Origin: UBA1189 sp045654565
Lineage (GTDB): Bacteria > Bacteroidota > Bacteroidia > Bacteroidales > Bacteroidaceae
Direction: 5' to 3'
DNA length: 64,000 nt
Assembly: GCA_045654565.1 (NCBI GenBank)
Contig: JAZONP010000219.1
Coordinates: 1-64,000 of the forward strand
The notes beneath the pieces are model-generated. The model ran no database searches, was not told where the DNA came from, and saw only the letters and a program-made list of their open reading frames with translations. Made by a program: the position numbers and the translations under genes. Position 1 is the first letter of the stretch. Each line of letters opens with the position of its first letter. Below, piece after piece: positions 35,266 through 43,700 of the stretch.

Positions 35266-36642
35266 TCACCTCACCTTGTATTCCAAACACGTATAATAGC
35301 TGTCGTTGGCTTTGCGCTGCACGGACACCCTCAATTTGCCTGGCTTGGGAGTGACTATGATCTCAAGCACATTGCCAGAAGGTGACTTAACCCATTCATA
35401 GTGCCATTCATCGTTGTTTATAATGGCCCAATTACCGCTTACCTTTGGTTGTATCTTGAAACGATATGCCTGACCAGAACGAAGCACTCCATTAAGAGGG
35501 ACATCAACAACCGTCACAACCTCCTTCTGATATAGATCGGGGAGCGACGTAACACTGCCGTTGCGAACAGCTTGCAACAAACGCCTTCCATCGAACCCCA
35601 TCTCTGCAAGATAGGATTTATTGATACATTTCAAGCGTTTTATCTCGGGCATTTCAAACGGTCGTTTCGCCTCAAGATTGCGCAAGTCGGCAGCTGTAGG
35701 CTCTGTCACCTTGTATTCTATTATGGTGTGATATTTGTCGTCGCATGTATTATACCAGGACAACCTCAAGTCATCGTTACAGGGCACGGTATAATCCAGC
35801 GTGTAAATACCGCCTCTATACTTCCATTCTGTATCATAAACAAACTCATCACCACAGATAAGCGCGAACTTGTCGTGTAGCTTACGGACACAGAAACGAT
35901 AAGTAGCTCCAGGACACAAGATGCCCACCATGGGAATCTCATCGATATGGAAATGTGCCTTGTCGTAGGTAAAATAAAACTTAGGCAGCGTTGCATCACT
36001 ATTTCTGCAGTGATGGTACAGTCCTTCGGCATCTAATCCATAGAGTTCAGCAGTAGGTTTAACACAGGGCAACCTGAAAAACTCTTCATAAGAAATGGGC
36101 GACTCCAATAGCTGATAGGAAGGATCATCAGGATAATGAGAGAAAATCATAAGATAGGGATCGACATGAAACCAGCTCATATCATTTTCTTTACGAGTAA
36201 ATACTCTGCCATCTACGTTCCCTGCGCCCCAAGTAGGGTCTATGAGAACGCCTGCATGTCTCACCTTGTCGGTTTCGGCATAAACCCAAGCATGCCTACC
36301 GATATCGCCACTATAGTCCTTTGATCGTCCCGATATGACATCAACCCTTATATCAAGGGCCGTGGCTATATGATAAAACAGTTCGCTGTAAGCCTGACAC
36401 ACCCCTCGTCTGTTGTCCCAGCACTCATCGGCGTGGTAGATGGTGTATGACGTGTCGTAGCTGATATTGGCACATATCCAACGATAGATAGCCTTCACGC
36501 GCTCATAGTCTGTGGTACACCCCTCAGTGATGGTGTTGGCCACGTTATTCCAGTTGTATCGTGTTGGCTCGATAGTATTGGCACATAAGCTGACAGGGAA
36601 CAATGCCACCCAAAGGAACAAAATGCAGATATTCTTTTTCAT
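35266..36642 (-). CDS. Exported transglutaminase-like protein
   Basis: 458 residues with a signal peptide ending SLCA. The transglutaminase-like fold (papain-like) spans about 35-200: Cys82 in RRGVCQAYSELFYHIA, His117 in GRHAWVYAE and Asp135 in LIDPTWGAG, so the catalytic triad is intact. Two similar C-terminal beta domains follow, each with an LxPGxxYRF or LRSGQAYRFKI motif, one near 230-300 and one near 395-458, indicating a duplication. It may act as a peptidase or cross-linker on cell-wall or protein substrates outside the cytoplasm; the substrate is unknown. No conserved neighbour hints at a pathway. Confidence 0.85.
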   Translation of the reverse strand: MKKNICILFLWVALFPVSLCANTIEPTRYNWNNVANTITEGCTTDYERVKAIYRWICANISYDTSYTIYHADECWDNRRGVCQAYSELFYHIATALDIRVDVISGRSKDYSGDIGRHAWVYAETDKVRHAGVLIDPTWGAGNVDGRVFTRKENDMSWFHVDPYLMIFSHYPDDPSYQLLESPISYEEFFRLPCVKPTAELYGLDAEGLYHHCRNSDATLPKFYFTYDKAHFHIDEIPMVGILCPGATYRFCVRKLHDKFALICGDEFVYDTEWKYRGGIYTLDYTVPCNDDLRLSWYNTCDDKYHTIIEYKVTEPTAADLRNLEAKRPFEMPEIKRLKCINKSYLAEMGFDGRRLLQAVRNGSVTSLPDLYQKEVVTVVDVPLNGVLRSGQAYRFKIQPKVSGNWAIINNDEWHYEWVKSPSGNVLEIIVTPKPGKLRVSVQRKANDSYYTCLEYKVR

Positions 36643-36771
36643 TATGCTAGTATAAATCTAAATTCAAGATACAAAATTACAAAAAAGATTGACACTCAAT
36701 TACCTGAACGCATAAATATAGCTATGCTTTCCCCATTAGGAAATCGGCTAATAAATATTCATCATTTCAGC

Positions 36772-36805
36772 AATGACAATTGGGAAACGTTTCCCAATTG
36801 TCATT
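36772..36805 (-). terminator. 34-nt perfect palindrome after the SusD remnant
   Basis: AATGACAATTGGGAAAC and its exact complement meet at 36788/36789. It lies 19 nt beyond the stop of the minus-strand SusD remnant and 130 nt before the transglutaminase start, so it looks like the surviving terminator of the old locus. Confidence 0.7.
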
Positions 36806-36824
36806 TTAAGTACTTTTAGATCTG

Positions 36825-37418
36825 CTATTCATCGATGGGTTTAAGATACCAATTTTCTCTATCGCGCAATTTTTGTTGAAGGTTTATATCAGGAGTCAAA
36901 GGATTTGTACGTCGTGCGACACGTGAGGCTAAGTAGTCAGCACCCCGTCGGTAAGCAAAGCGCATAAGGTCATAATAACGAAATCCCTCGAAAGCACAGT
37001 CAAGAGCTAGTTCATCGCAGATTAAATCCTCAACATATTCGATCTTTTCGTCTGTAGATAGTTCGCGCGGTAGTGTGTAGAAGATAGTGTCCATTTCAAT
37101 ATTACCACATCCTCTCGCATGGATTCCAATCTGATTCTTATTATTTCCAAAGTCATAGAATGTATGGTTTGAGAGTATTAGTTCCGAGAACTCTTTCTGA
37201 TTATACATTAGCATATTTCCCCTGCTGAGTCCATACTTGAGCATACAGAACGCAGTTTCGGGATATCCAGCACAACATATAGCCTCAGCTAACCGTAGAT
37301 ATATATGATTGGAGCGGTAAGTACAGATATGGGGGTACCGAGCAGGAAACTTATCAATACTTATCACATATTGACTTTCCTGTTCCTGCGGTTTGTAGAT
37401 GCGGAGACCAACTCCACT
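36825..37418 (-). pseudogene. C-terminal remnant of a SusD/RagB gene
   Basis: The frame is open from 37418 (just inside a TAG at 37419-37421) to the stop at 36825. It reads as the last ~200 residues of a SusD: GLRIYKP, IDKFPARYP, SNHIYLRLAEAICCAGYPET, ELALDCAFEGFRYYDLMRFA, and the terminal NWYLKPIDE. The N-terminal ~300 residues with signal peptide and lipobox are missing. A GTG at 37367 allows nominal translation of 180 residues but would give a cytoplasmic fragment. It abuts a GH28-like remnant head to head at about 37420. Confidence 0.85.
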
Positions 37419-37421
37419 CTA

Positions 37422-37931
37422 TGGGCAGATGTGGCGCATCCTATTTTTATAGGAATCCACGGAAATTCTGCCGTGGGTGACAGCATCGTAGGTCTCGTGT
37501 ATGAGAACATCGACATCATCTGCCACAGCGAGCCACAAGTAGACTATCAGGGCTGCATGGCCATCAACTGCGGCGATAATAACTATGTCAAGAACGTCCT
37601 CTTCGACAATATCCGTATCGAACAGATACATCAAGGAGCGCTGCTTCATGTCAAGGTAGGATACAATGCCAAGTACTGCACCGCCCCAGGATTAGGAGTC
37701 GAAAATGTCACCTTCCGTCATGTCCGCTACAATGGTGAGCAGCCCTACATGTCTGTCATCAATGGCTACAACGAAGAACGCAAAGTGAAGAATGTCACCT
37801 TCGAGGGACTCAAGATCAACGGCCGACTCATCCATGACAAGATGCCTGGCAAACCAGGTTGGTACCAGACTGCCGACTTTGTACCCATCTACGTAGGCAA
37901 CCATGTCGAGGGGTTGAAGTTCACGAAGTAA
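37422..37931 (+). pseudogene. C-terminal remnant of a GH28-like pectinase / beta-helix protein
   Basis: About 169 residues with the right-handed beta-helix pattern of glycoside hydrolase family 28: WADVAHPIFIGIHGNS, YENIDIICHSEP, CMAINCGDNNYVKNVLFDNI, GVENVTFRHVRYNGEQP, and a closing GWYQTADFVPIYVG. The catalytic half with signal peptide is absent, and the open frame upstream runs through the antisense of the SusD remnant. A functional terminator (37973-38001) still follows. It was probably part of a pectin- or rhamnogalacturonan-type PUL with the neighbouring SusD. Exact GH family is probable, not certain. Confidence 0.75.
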
Positions 37932-37972
37932 CACAAAAGATCCATATAGTAAAGAAGAGTTACAATGGATAA

Positions 37973-38001
37973 GAGAGAGAAGGCCTTCTCTCTCCTTTTT
38001 T
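37973..38001 (+). terminator. Terminator of the GH28-like remnant
   Basis: GAGAGAGAAGG pairs perfectly with CCTTCTCTCTC (37973-37994), followed by C and seven T. Confidence 0.85.
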
Positions 38002-38089
38002 TATACAATAAATCCAGAAGTAGTATACAATCGTTCATCCTTATATACCGAAGAAAGATTAGGGATAAATTCTTAAATAAGTGAATCTG

Positions 38090-38121
38090 TTTGGTCATTA
38101 GGCTAGTAATATATACCTTTG
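38090..38121 (+). promoter_or_regulatory. Promoter of the LptF/LptG-type gene
   Basis: -33 TTTG (38090-38093), 20-nt spacer, -7 TACCTTTG (38114-38121). The leader before the ATG at 38198 is about 70 nt. Confidence 0.75.
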
Positions 38122-38197
38122 CGCCACATTAGAGAGGAGAGAGAGATTAATCATTAACGAGGACCAAGCACATTGGCACCCCCACTTTCATTGATAG

Positions 38198-39310
38198 ATG
38201 AAACAGTTACTCAGAGGCAAGTTATTTGGGAAATTGGACAGGTACATAATCAGAAAGTTCCTGGGTCACTATTTCTTTTCCATTGCACTGATTATCTCTA
38301 TAGCCGTGGTGTTCGACTATAATGAGCATATCGACAAGTTTGTATCCAATAATGCTCCGTGGCGGGCTATCATTTTCGACTACTACCTTAACTTCATTCC
38401 CTATTTCTCCAATCTTTTCAGCCCGTTATTTGTATTCATTGCTGTAATATTCTTCACCTCCAAGCTAGCAGAGAACTCGGAAATCATCGCCATGTTTTCC
38501 ACAGGCACAAGCCTACATCGTTTAATGCTACCCTATATGTTTTCGGCCCTACTCATAGCCATACTCACTTATGGATTGGGAGCGTATGTCATTCCTAAGG
38601 GGAATGTCGTGCGATTAGAATTTGAAAACACCTACAAGAAGAAAAAGAAGGTAGAGACCGCCCGCAACATTCAGATGGAGGTGGAACCCAACGTAATAGC
38701 CTATATCGAGCGTTTCGAAAGTAGTAATAACACGGCCTACCGATTTTCACTCGACCGTTTTGAGGGTAATACCATGAAGTCACACTTCACCGCGCGCACT
38801 TTGGTTTATATCGGTGACAAAGACAACCCTTACAAGTGGAAGGCCAAGAACTGGCAACACCGCATCCTCACCGACACATTAGAGCACATCGACAATGGCC
38901 TTCAGATAGACACTATCGTGCAAATAGAACCCTACGACCTACTCATATCAAAGAACCAGCAGGAGACACTCACATCGCCTCAGTTAAAGCGGTATATTGA
39001 CAAGCAACGACGACGTGGTATTGCCAACATCAAAGAATTCGAACTTGAATACCATAAGCGCATAGCCACCTCGTTTGCAGCATTTATACTTACGCTCATC
39101 GGGCTCTCACTTTCTGCCAAAAAGGTCAAGGGCGGCATGGGTTTGAACCTCGGCATCGGCATTGCCCTGAGTTTTGGATACATCGTTTTCCAAACCATCT
39201 CATCAACTTTTGCCGTCAGCGGTAGCATGACACCCATTGCGGCGGTATGGCTACCTAATATAACGTTTCTCATTGTTGGCGTATACCTTTACTGGAAGGC
39301 GCCTAAATAA
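38198..39310 (+). CDS. LptF/LptG-family lipopolysaccharide export permease
   Basis: 370 residues. N-terminal LDRYIIRKFLGHYFFS with the first membrane helix, two more helices near 55-75 and 95-125, a periplasmic beta-rich domain (about 140-265), and three C-terminal helices (FAAFILTLIGLSLS, and others) match the YjgP/YjgQ fold. Together with a partner permease and the ATPase LptB it extracts LPS from the inner membrane. Only one of the pair is encoded here, as is usual in Bacteroidota where lptF and lptG homologues are unlinked. The DEAD-box helicase gene follows after 70 nt of AT-rich repeat and may be read from the same promoter. Confidence 0.92.
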   Translation: MKQLLRGKLFGKLDRYIIRKFLGHYFFSIALIISIAVVFDYNEHIDKFVSNNAPWRAIIFDYYLNFIPYFSNLFSPLFVFIAVIFFTSKLAENSEIIAMFSTGTSLHRLMLPYMFSALLIAILTYGLGAYVIPKGNVVRLEFENTYKKKKKVETARNIQMEVEPNVIAYIERFESSNNTAYRFSLDRFEGNTMKSHFTARTLVYIGDKDNPYKWKAKNWQHRILTDTLEHIDNGLQIDTIVQIEPYDLLISKNQQETLTSPQLKRYIDKQRRRGIANIKEFELEYHKRIATSFAAFILTLIGLSLSAKKVKGGMGLNLGIGIALSFGYIVFQTISSTFAVSGSMTPIAAVWLPNITFLIVGVYLYWKAPK

Positions 39311-39378
39311 TTGGCAATTCACAATTGACAATTGACAACGCAACTCATAATTCATAACTCAGAATTCAGAATTTTAAA
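39311..39378. repeat. AATTGACAATT-type intergenic repeat
   Basis: Tandem CAATTGACAATTGACAA followed by CATAATTCATAACTCAGAATTCAGAATT. The same word families occur at 4566-4590 and 12861-12890. It fills the gap between the permease and helicase genes. Confidence 0.55.
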
Positions 39379-39380
39379 AT

Positions 39381-40697
39381 ATGGATTTCTACGATCTCGA
39401 CTTAAACGACGATGTTCTCGACGCCCTCGACGCGATGAATTTCACCACTTGCACCCCTATCCAGGAGCACACCATCCCGCCATTGCTTGAGGGACGTGAC
39501 CTCATCGGTGTTGCCCAGACCGGCACAGGAAAGACGGCAGCTTATCTACTGCCCATCCTCAGCATGCTTAGCGATGGAGGCTACCCCGACGATGCCATCA
39601 ACTGCGTCATCATGTCGCCCACCCGTGAGTTGGCACAGCAGATCGACCAAGCCATGGAGGGTTTCTCCTACTATGTACCCGTAAGCAGCGTAGCCGTGTA
39701 CGGAGGTAATGACGGCATACGCTACGAACAAGAGCGCCGTGGTCTCTCGCTGGGTGCCGACGTCATCATTGCCACGCCTGGACGTCTCATCAGCCACATC
39801 TCATTGGGCAATGTAGACCTCTCGCGCACCTCGTTCTTTATCCTTGACGAGGCTGACCGCATGCTAGACATGGGATTCTACGACGACATTATGCAGATAG
39901 CCAAGCAACTCCCCGAGAACCGTCAGACCATCATGTTCTCAGCCACCATGCCCGACAAGATACAGAAACTAGCCTCCTCTATTCTACACAACCCAGTAGA
40001 AGTACGTATCGCTGTAAACAAGCCTGCGGACAAGATTGTACAGACTGCCTATATTTGTTACGAGACACAAAAGTTGGGTATCATCAAGAGCCTCTTCAAA
40101 GACACTAAGCCCGAGCGTGTCATCATCTTTTCATCCAAGAAGACCAAGGTAAAAGAGATTGCAGCAGCCTTCAAGCGCATGAAGCTCAACGTGGGAGAAA
40201 TGCATAGCGACCTCGATCAAGCACAACGAGATGTGGTGATGCGCGAATTCAAAAGTGGCCGTATTGACATCCTCGTAGCAACTGACATCGTATCACGTGG
40301 CATAGACATCGACGACATACGTCTCGTCATCAACTACGATGCTCCGCATGATTGCGAAGACTATGTACACCGCATAGGCCGTACGGCCCGTGCTGGCGCA
40401 GAGGGCTGTGCCATCACCTTCGTAGCCGTAGACGACCAAACCCGCTTCGCAGCCATCGAGGAGTTCATCGGCCGTGAAGTGCACAAGTTACCTCTTCCTG
40501 AAGAGTTGGGCGAGGCTCCCGAGTATAATCCTCAAAAGACCAAAGGACGTAACAAAGGAGGCCATGGGAAAGGACGCCATAACAAGGGGAATAACAATAG
40601 CCCCAAGGGAGGTCATCGTGGCAGGAAGGGAAAACGCAACGGTACTCCGAAAGGTAAGCCTAGCACAAATGAAGCAAACGTAAACAACAAAAAATAG
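39381..40697 (+). CDS. DEAD-box ATP-dependent RNA helicase
   Basis: 438 residues. All core motifs are present: Q motif (CTPIQEHTIPPLL), Walker A (AQTGTGKTAAY, 45-55), PTRELAQQ, TPGRL, DEAD (ILDEADRMLDMGF), SAT (MFSATMP), RGIDIDD and HRIGRTARAG. The C-terminal 60 residues are a basic Gly/Asn/Lys-rich tail (KGRNKGGHGKGRHNKGNNN) for RNA binding. It unwinds RNA duplexes in ribosome assembly or mRNA turnover. This is close to the RhlE-like branch common in Bacteroidota. It ends in TAG, another normal use of amber as a stop codon. Confidence 0.96.
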   Translation: MDFYDLDLNDDVLDALDAMNFTTCTPIQEHTIPPLLEGRDLIGVAQTGTGKTAAYLLPILSMLSDGGYPDDAINCVIMSPTRELAQQIDQAMEGFSYYVPVSSVAVYGGNDGIRYEQERRGLSLGADVIIATPGRLISHISLGNVDLSRTSFFILDEADRMLDMGFYDDIMQIAKQLPENRQTIMFSATMPDKIQKLASSILHNPVEVRIAVNKPADKIVQTAYICYETQKLGIIKSLFKDTKPERVIIFSSKKTKVKEIAAAFKRMKLNVGEMHSDLDQAQRDVVMREFKSGRIDILVATDIVSRGIDIDDIRLVINYDAPHDCEDYVHRIGRTARAGAEGCAITFVAVDDQTRFAAIEEFIGREVHKLPLPEELGEAPEYNPQKTKGRNKGGHGKGRHNKGNNNSPKGGHRGRKGKRNGTPKGKPSTNEANVNNKK

Positions 40698-40737
40698 TTT
40701 CTATTATCTCAGACATTCGAATTAGGATGCAAATAAA

Positions 40738-40768
40738 AGAGGGGATTAGCCATTGACTAATCCCCTCT
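40738..40768. terminator. Bidirectional terminator between helicase and protease genes
   Basis: AGAGGGGATTAG (40738-40749) pairs with CTAATCCCCTCT (40757-40768). The minus strand continues TTTTATTT; the plus strand has only a weak T-run. Confidence 0.8.
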
Positions 40769-40775
40769 CCTTGTA

Positions 40776-43700
40776 TCACTTCACCACGGTTTTCTGACCG
40801 TTAATAATATAGACACCGGGATCCAATTCCTGAGTAGACTTGGCATTCAACCTTATAGGACGTCCTGACACATCATAAATCATCAACGTAGGCGTTTCGC
40901 CGTCAACCTGATCAATACCCGTATCAGTCTTCACTGTCACTACACAAGTCGCTGAGAAGTCAGCTGTCTTAGCTGTAATGATGGCAGTACCCTCCGCAAC
41001 CGCTTTCACCACTTTTCTTGAAATGGTAGCGACCCTCACATCCGAAGAACTCCAGGTAATAACCTTGTTATCAGCATTCTCGGGCAATACGGTTGCTGAA
41101 AGTGTTACTTTCTCGCCCACCTTAAGTTCTACTTCTGTGTAGTTCAAGATGATATCCGTTACAGGAATATAGCGTTTTTCCACGGTCACCACACAAGTAG
41201 CTTGTCTGCCACCAGCCTTAGCTGTAATGGTCACTGTTCCTGGAACAATCGCAGTCACCACTCCATCCTTCACGGTAGCGATGTCAGCATTCGAAGTCTC
41301 CCAAGTTATGGCCTTTTCATCGGCATCCTCAGGCAACACCGTTGCAGTAAGTGTCAACTCATCACCCTCCGTCATGGTGGCGGTAGACTGACTCAGGAGT
41401 ATACCCATTACCTCTACATAGCGTTTCTCCACGGTCACCACGCAAGTAGCTTCCTTGTCTCCAGCCTTAGCTGTGATAACAGCCACACCCGGCGCCACTG
41501 CCGTCACCACGCCACGAGCGACAATGGCTACGGTATTATCCGATGTTGTCCAAGTCACCGTCTGGTCTGTAGCATAGCTGGGAGCAATAGAGGCTTGCAA
41601 TGCCAATGCCTCACCAGCCATCAATGTGGCTGTGCTATAGTTTAGAGTCAACTCAGCCACTTCCACGATGGGGAATTTTTCAAGAGCCGCCTTGGAATTA
41701 AATGTCTTGGCCGGACGGATAACAAACGAATTGCCTCCATCGGGAGTTGCATAAGCATTGATAACCAACTGACGTTCGTTATTTACATTAATATAGTGCG
41801 ACTCGTCAAAGTAAGCCACATAAGTGGTATCATACGCACCCTCCTTGAAGTAAATGGGGTCTGTGGGCGAATCGGCAAGTTTTCCGTCCTTATTCACAAA
41901 CTTCTTTTCCAACGCGTGATAGAGATAGTGTGTAGCCCCCTCATCGTTAGTAAGGAAGGCAAACTGTTGTATCGCATCGTCTCGGTCAGCAACAATACCC
42001 AAAGTGGTATTCGATACCAACACACCTTCGCTTTGAGATACTGCCCATGAGGTGAGTCCCTGCGTGTGGTAAGGAAGTGAGATGTAGTAGAGTCTGTCAT
42101 TGATCAGCTTAGCGATAGAAGAGACAGCATCCGATGACTTCTCGAATACGGTCACAGGACTCTGCATCAATCTAAATCGCTGCAAGGTCATACAGCTCTG
42201 TCCGCTCATATTTACCAACAGGCCAATGCTTACGGTAGTCTCCTCTGTAAGTACGAAGCCCAAGGTATTCTTGTTAACCTGCCCCTTAGGGGTCATTGCC
42301 TTATAGGCGATGGCCTCACCCAATTCCTCTTTCACGGGCAAGGTGCTTCCTGCAGCTACGACAAGATATGATGCACCGCATTGTCCTTCATACGTAGCGT
42401 CATACTCGGCCTCGAATGTATAGTATCCCTTCGGCAATGTAATTGTCTGGAATACCTTATGATTGCTGAGCGTATTGGCAAATCCATCCCATCCCGTGGT
42501 GACGGTAAAGGTACGTCCTTTGTTCACATCGACATGTGCTCCGGTAGTAATATTTCCGTTAACAACAGCATTCTCCATGGTCCATCCTGTCAGCTTGAGG
42601 AAACGAGACGAATTGTTCGGGTTAACGGTTTGGTTATTGCTTGCAAAAGCCTCCACATAGTTGGTAAGAGTGGTCGCCGTGATATCCTTTCCACCAGCCT
42701 CGCTGAAATTGAGGCAGAAGACACCTTTCGACAATCCCCACGCGTCACCATCAGGACCAAAGCCTGTGCGTCGGCCATGGAGACCTCTCGAGGTTGCATC
42801 CTGCACATCACCTCCGCTCTGATTGAAGTTGTAGTAGAGTTTCAATCCTTGAGCACTCTCTGCAGCAGCCACATCGGCTATGGGGCTATTGGCATAGGTA
42901 CGTAGTTGAGCATCCGTGAGCGCTTTTCCCCATACGCGGAACTCATCGATGCTACCCTTGAATGGAGCGCCCGAGGTACCAATGCTAAAGTTGCTGATAG
43001 CAGGCACCGCAGTAGAAGCGATAGATTTTGAGTAATTCAACACACCATCACGGTAGAAGCTCACCTGTCCACTATTGAATGTCACAGCATAGTGATGCCA
43101 CTCACCAGGAACAACGAAGTTGCTACCCGATGACAGACTCTTTCCTTCCACATAGAGAGTCATCTGTCCGCTGGCATTGGTCTTTACATGCATTGTCTGG
43201 TCACTCTCACCAATACCATTACAGAAAGTGTTGAGCCAAGCACTATTCATCCACCAGTCAATAGTGAAAGCACTCTGCCCTGCAGTAATGGGCGACATAC
43301 CTACGTTCACACTGGCACCATCATATGAGAAAAGCAATCCATTCTTACTGTCTGCATTGGTCACAATGAGTGCTCTTTCGCGAGTCACGTCACTATTTCC
43401 TTCATTGTTTGCTACGGTAAGAGTCACATCATACACGCCCGGTTGATCCATCACAAGCGCTCTATACTGGTCATATAAGATATAGTTCGCCTTTTCGCTA
43501 CCGATTCGCCACTCCCATTTGGTAGGTGCATAAAGCGACTCGTCGACGAACTCCACCTCCTGGCCCTTAATCACTACGGCAGGGGCTATGCTGAAGGCAG
43601 CCTTGGGCGCCACCTCAAGCACTTCAATCTGCTCAGTATGACTCTTCTCACGGCCATCGGGTGCTGTCACGGTCAGTGTCACGCTATACGTACCCTTGGC

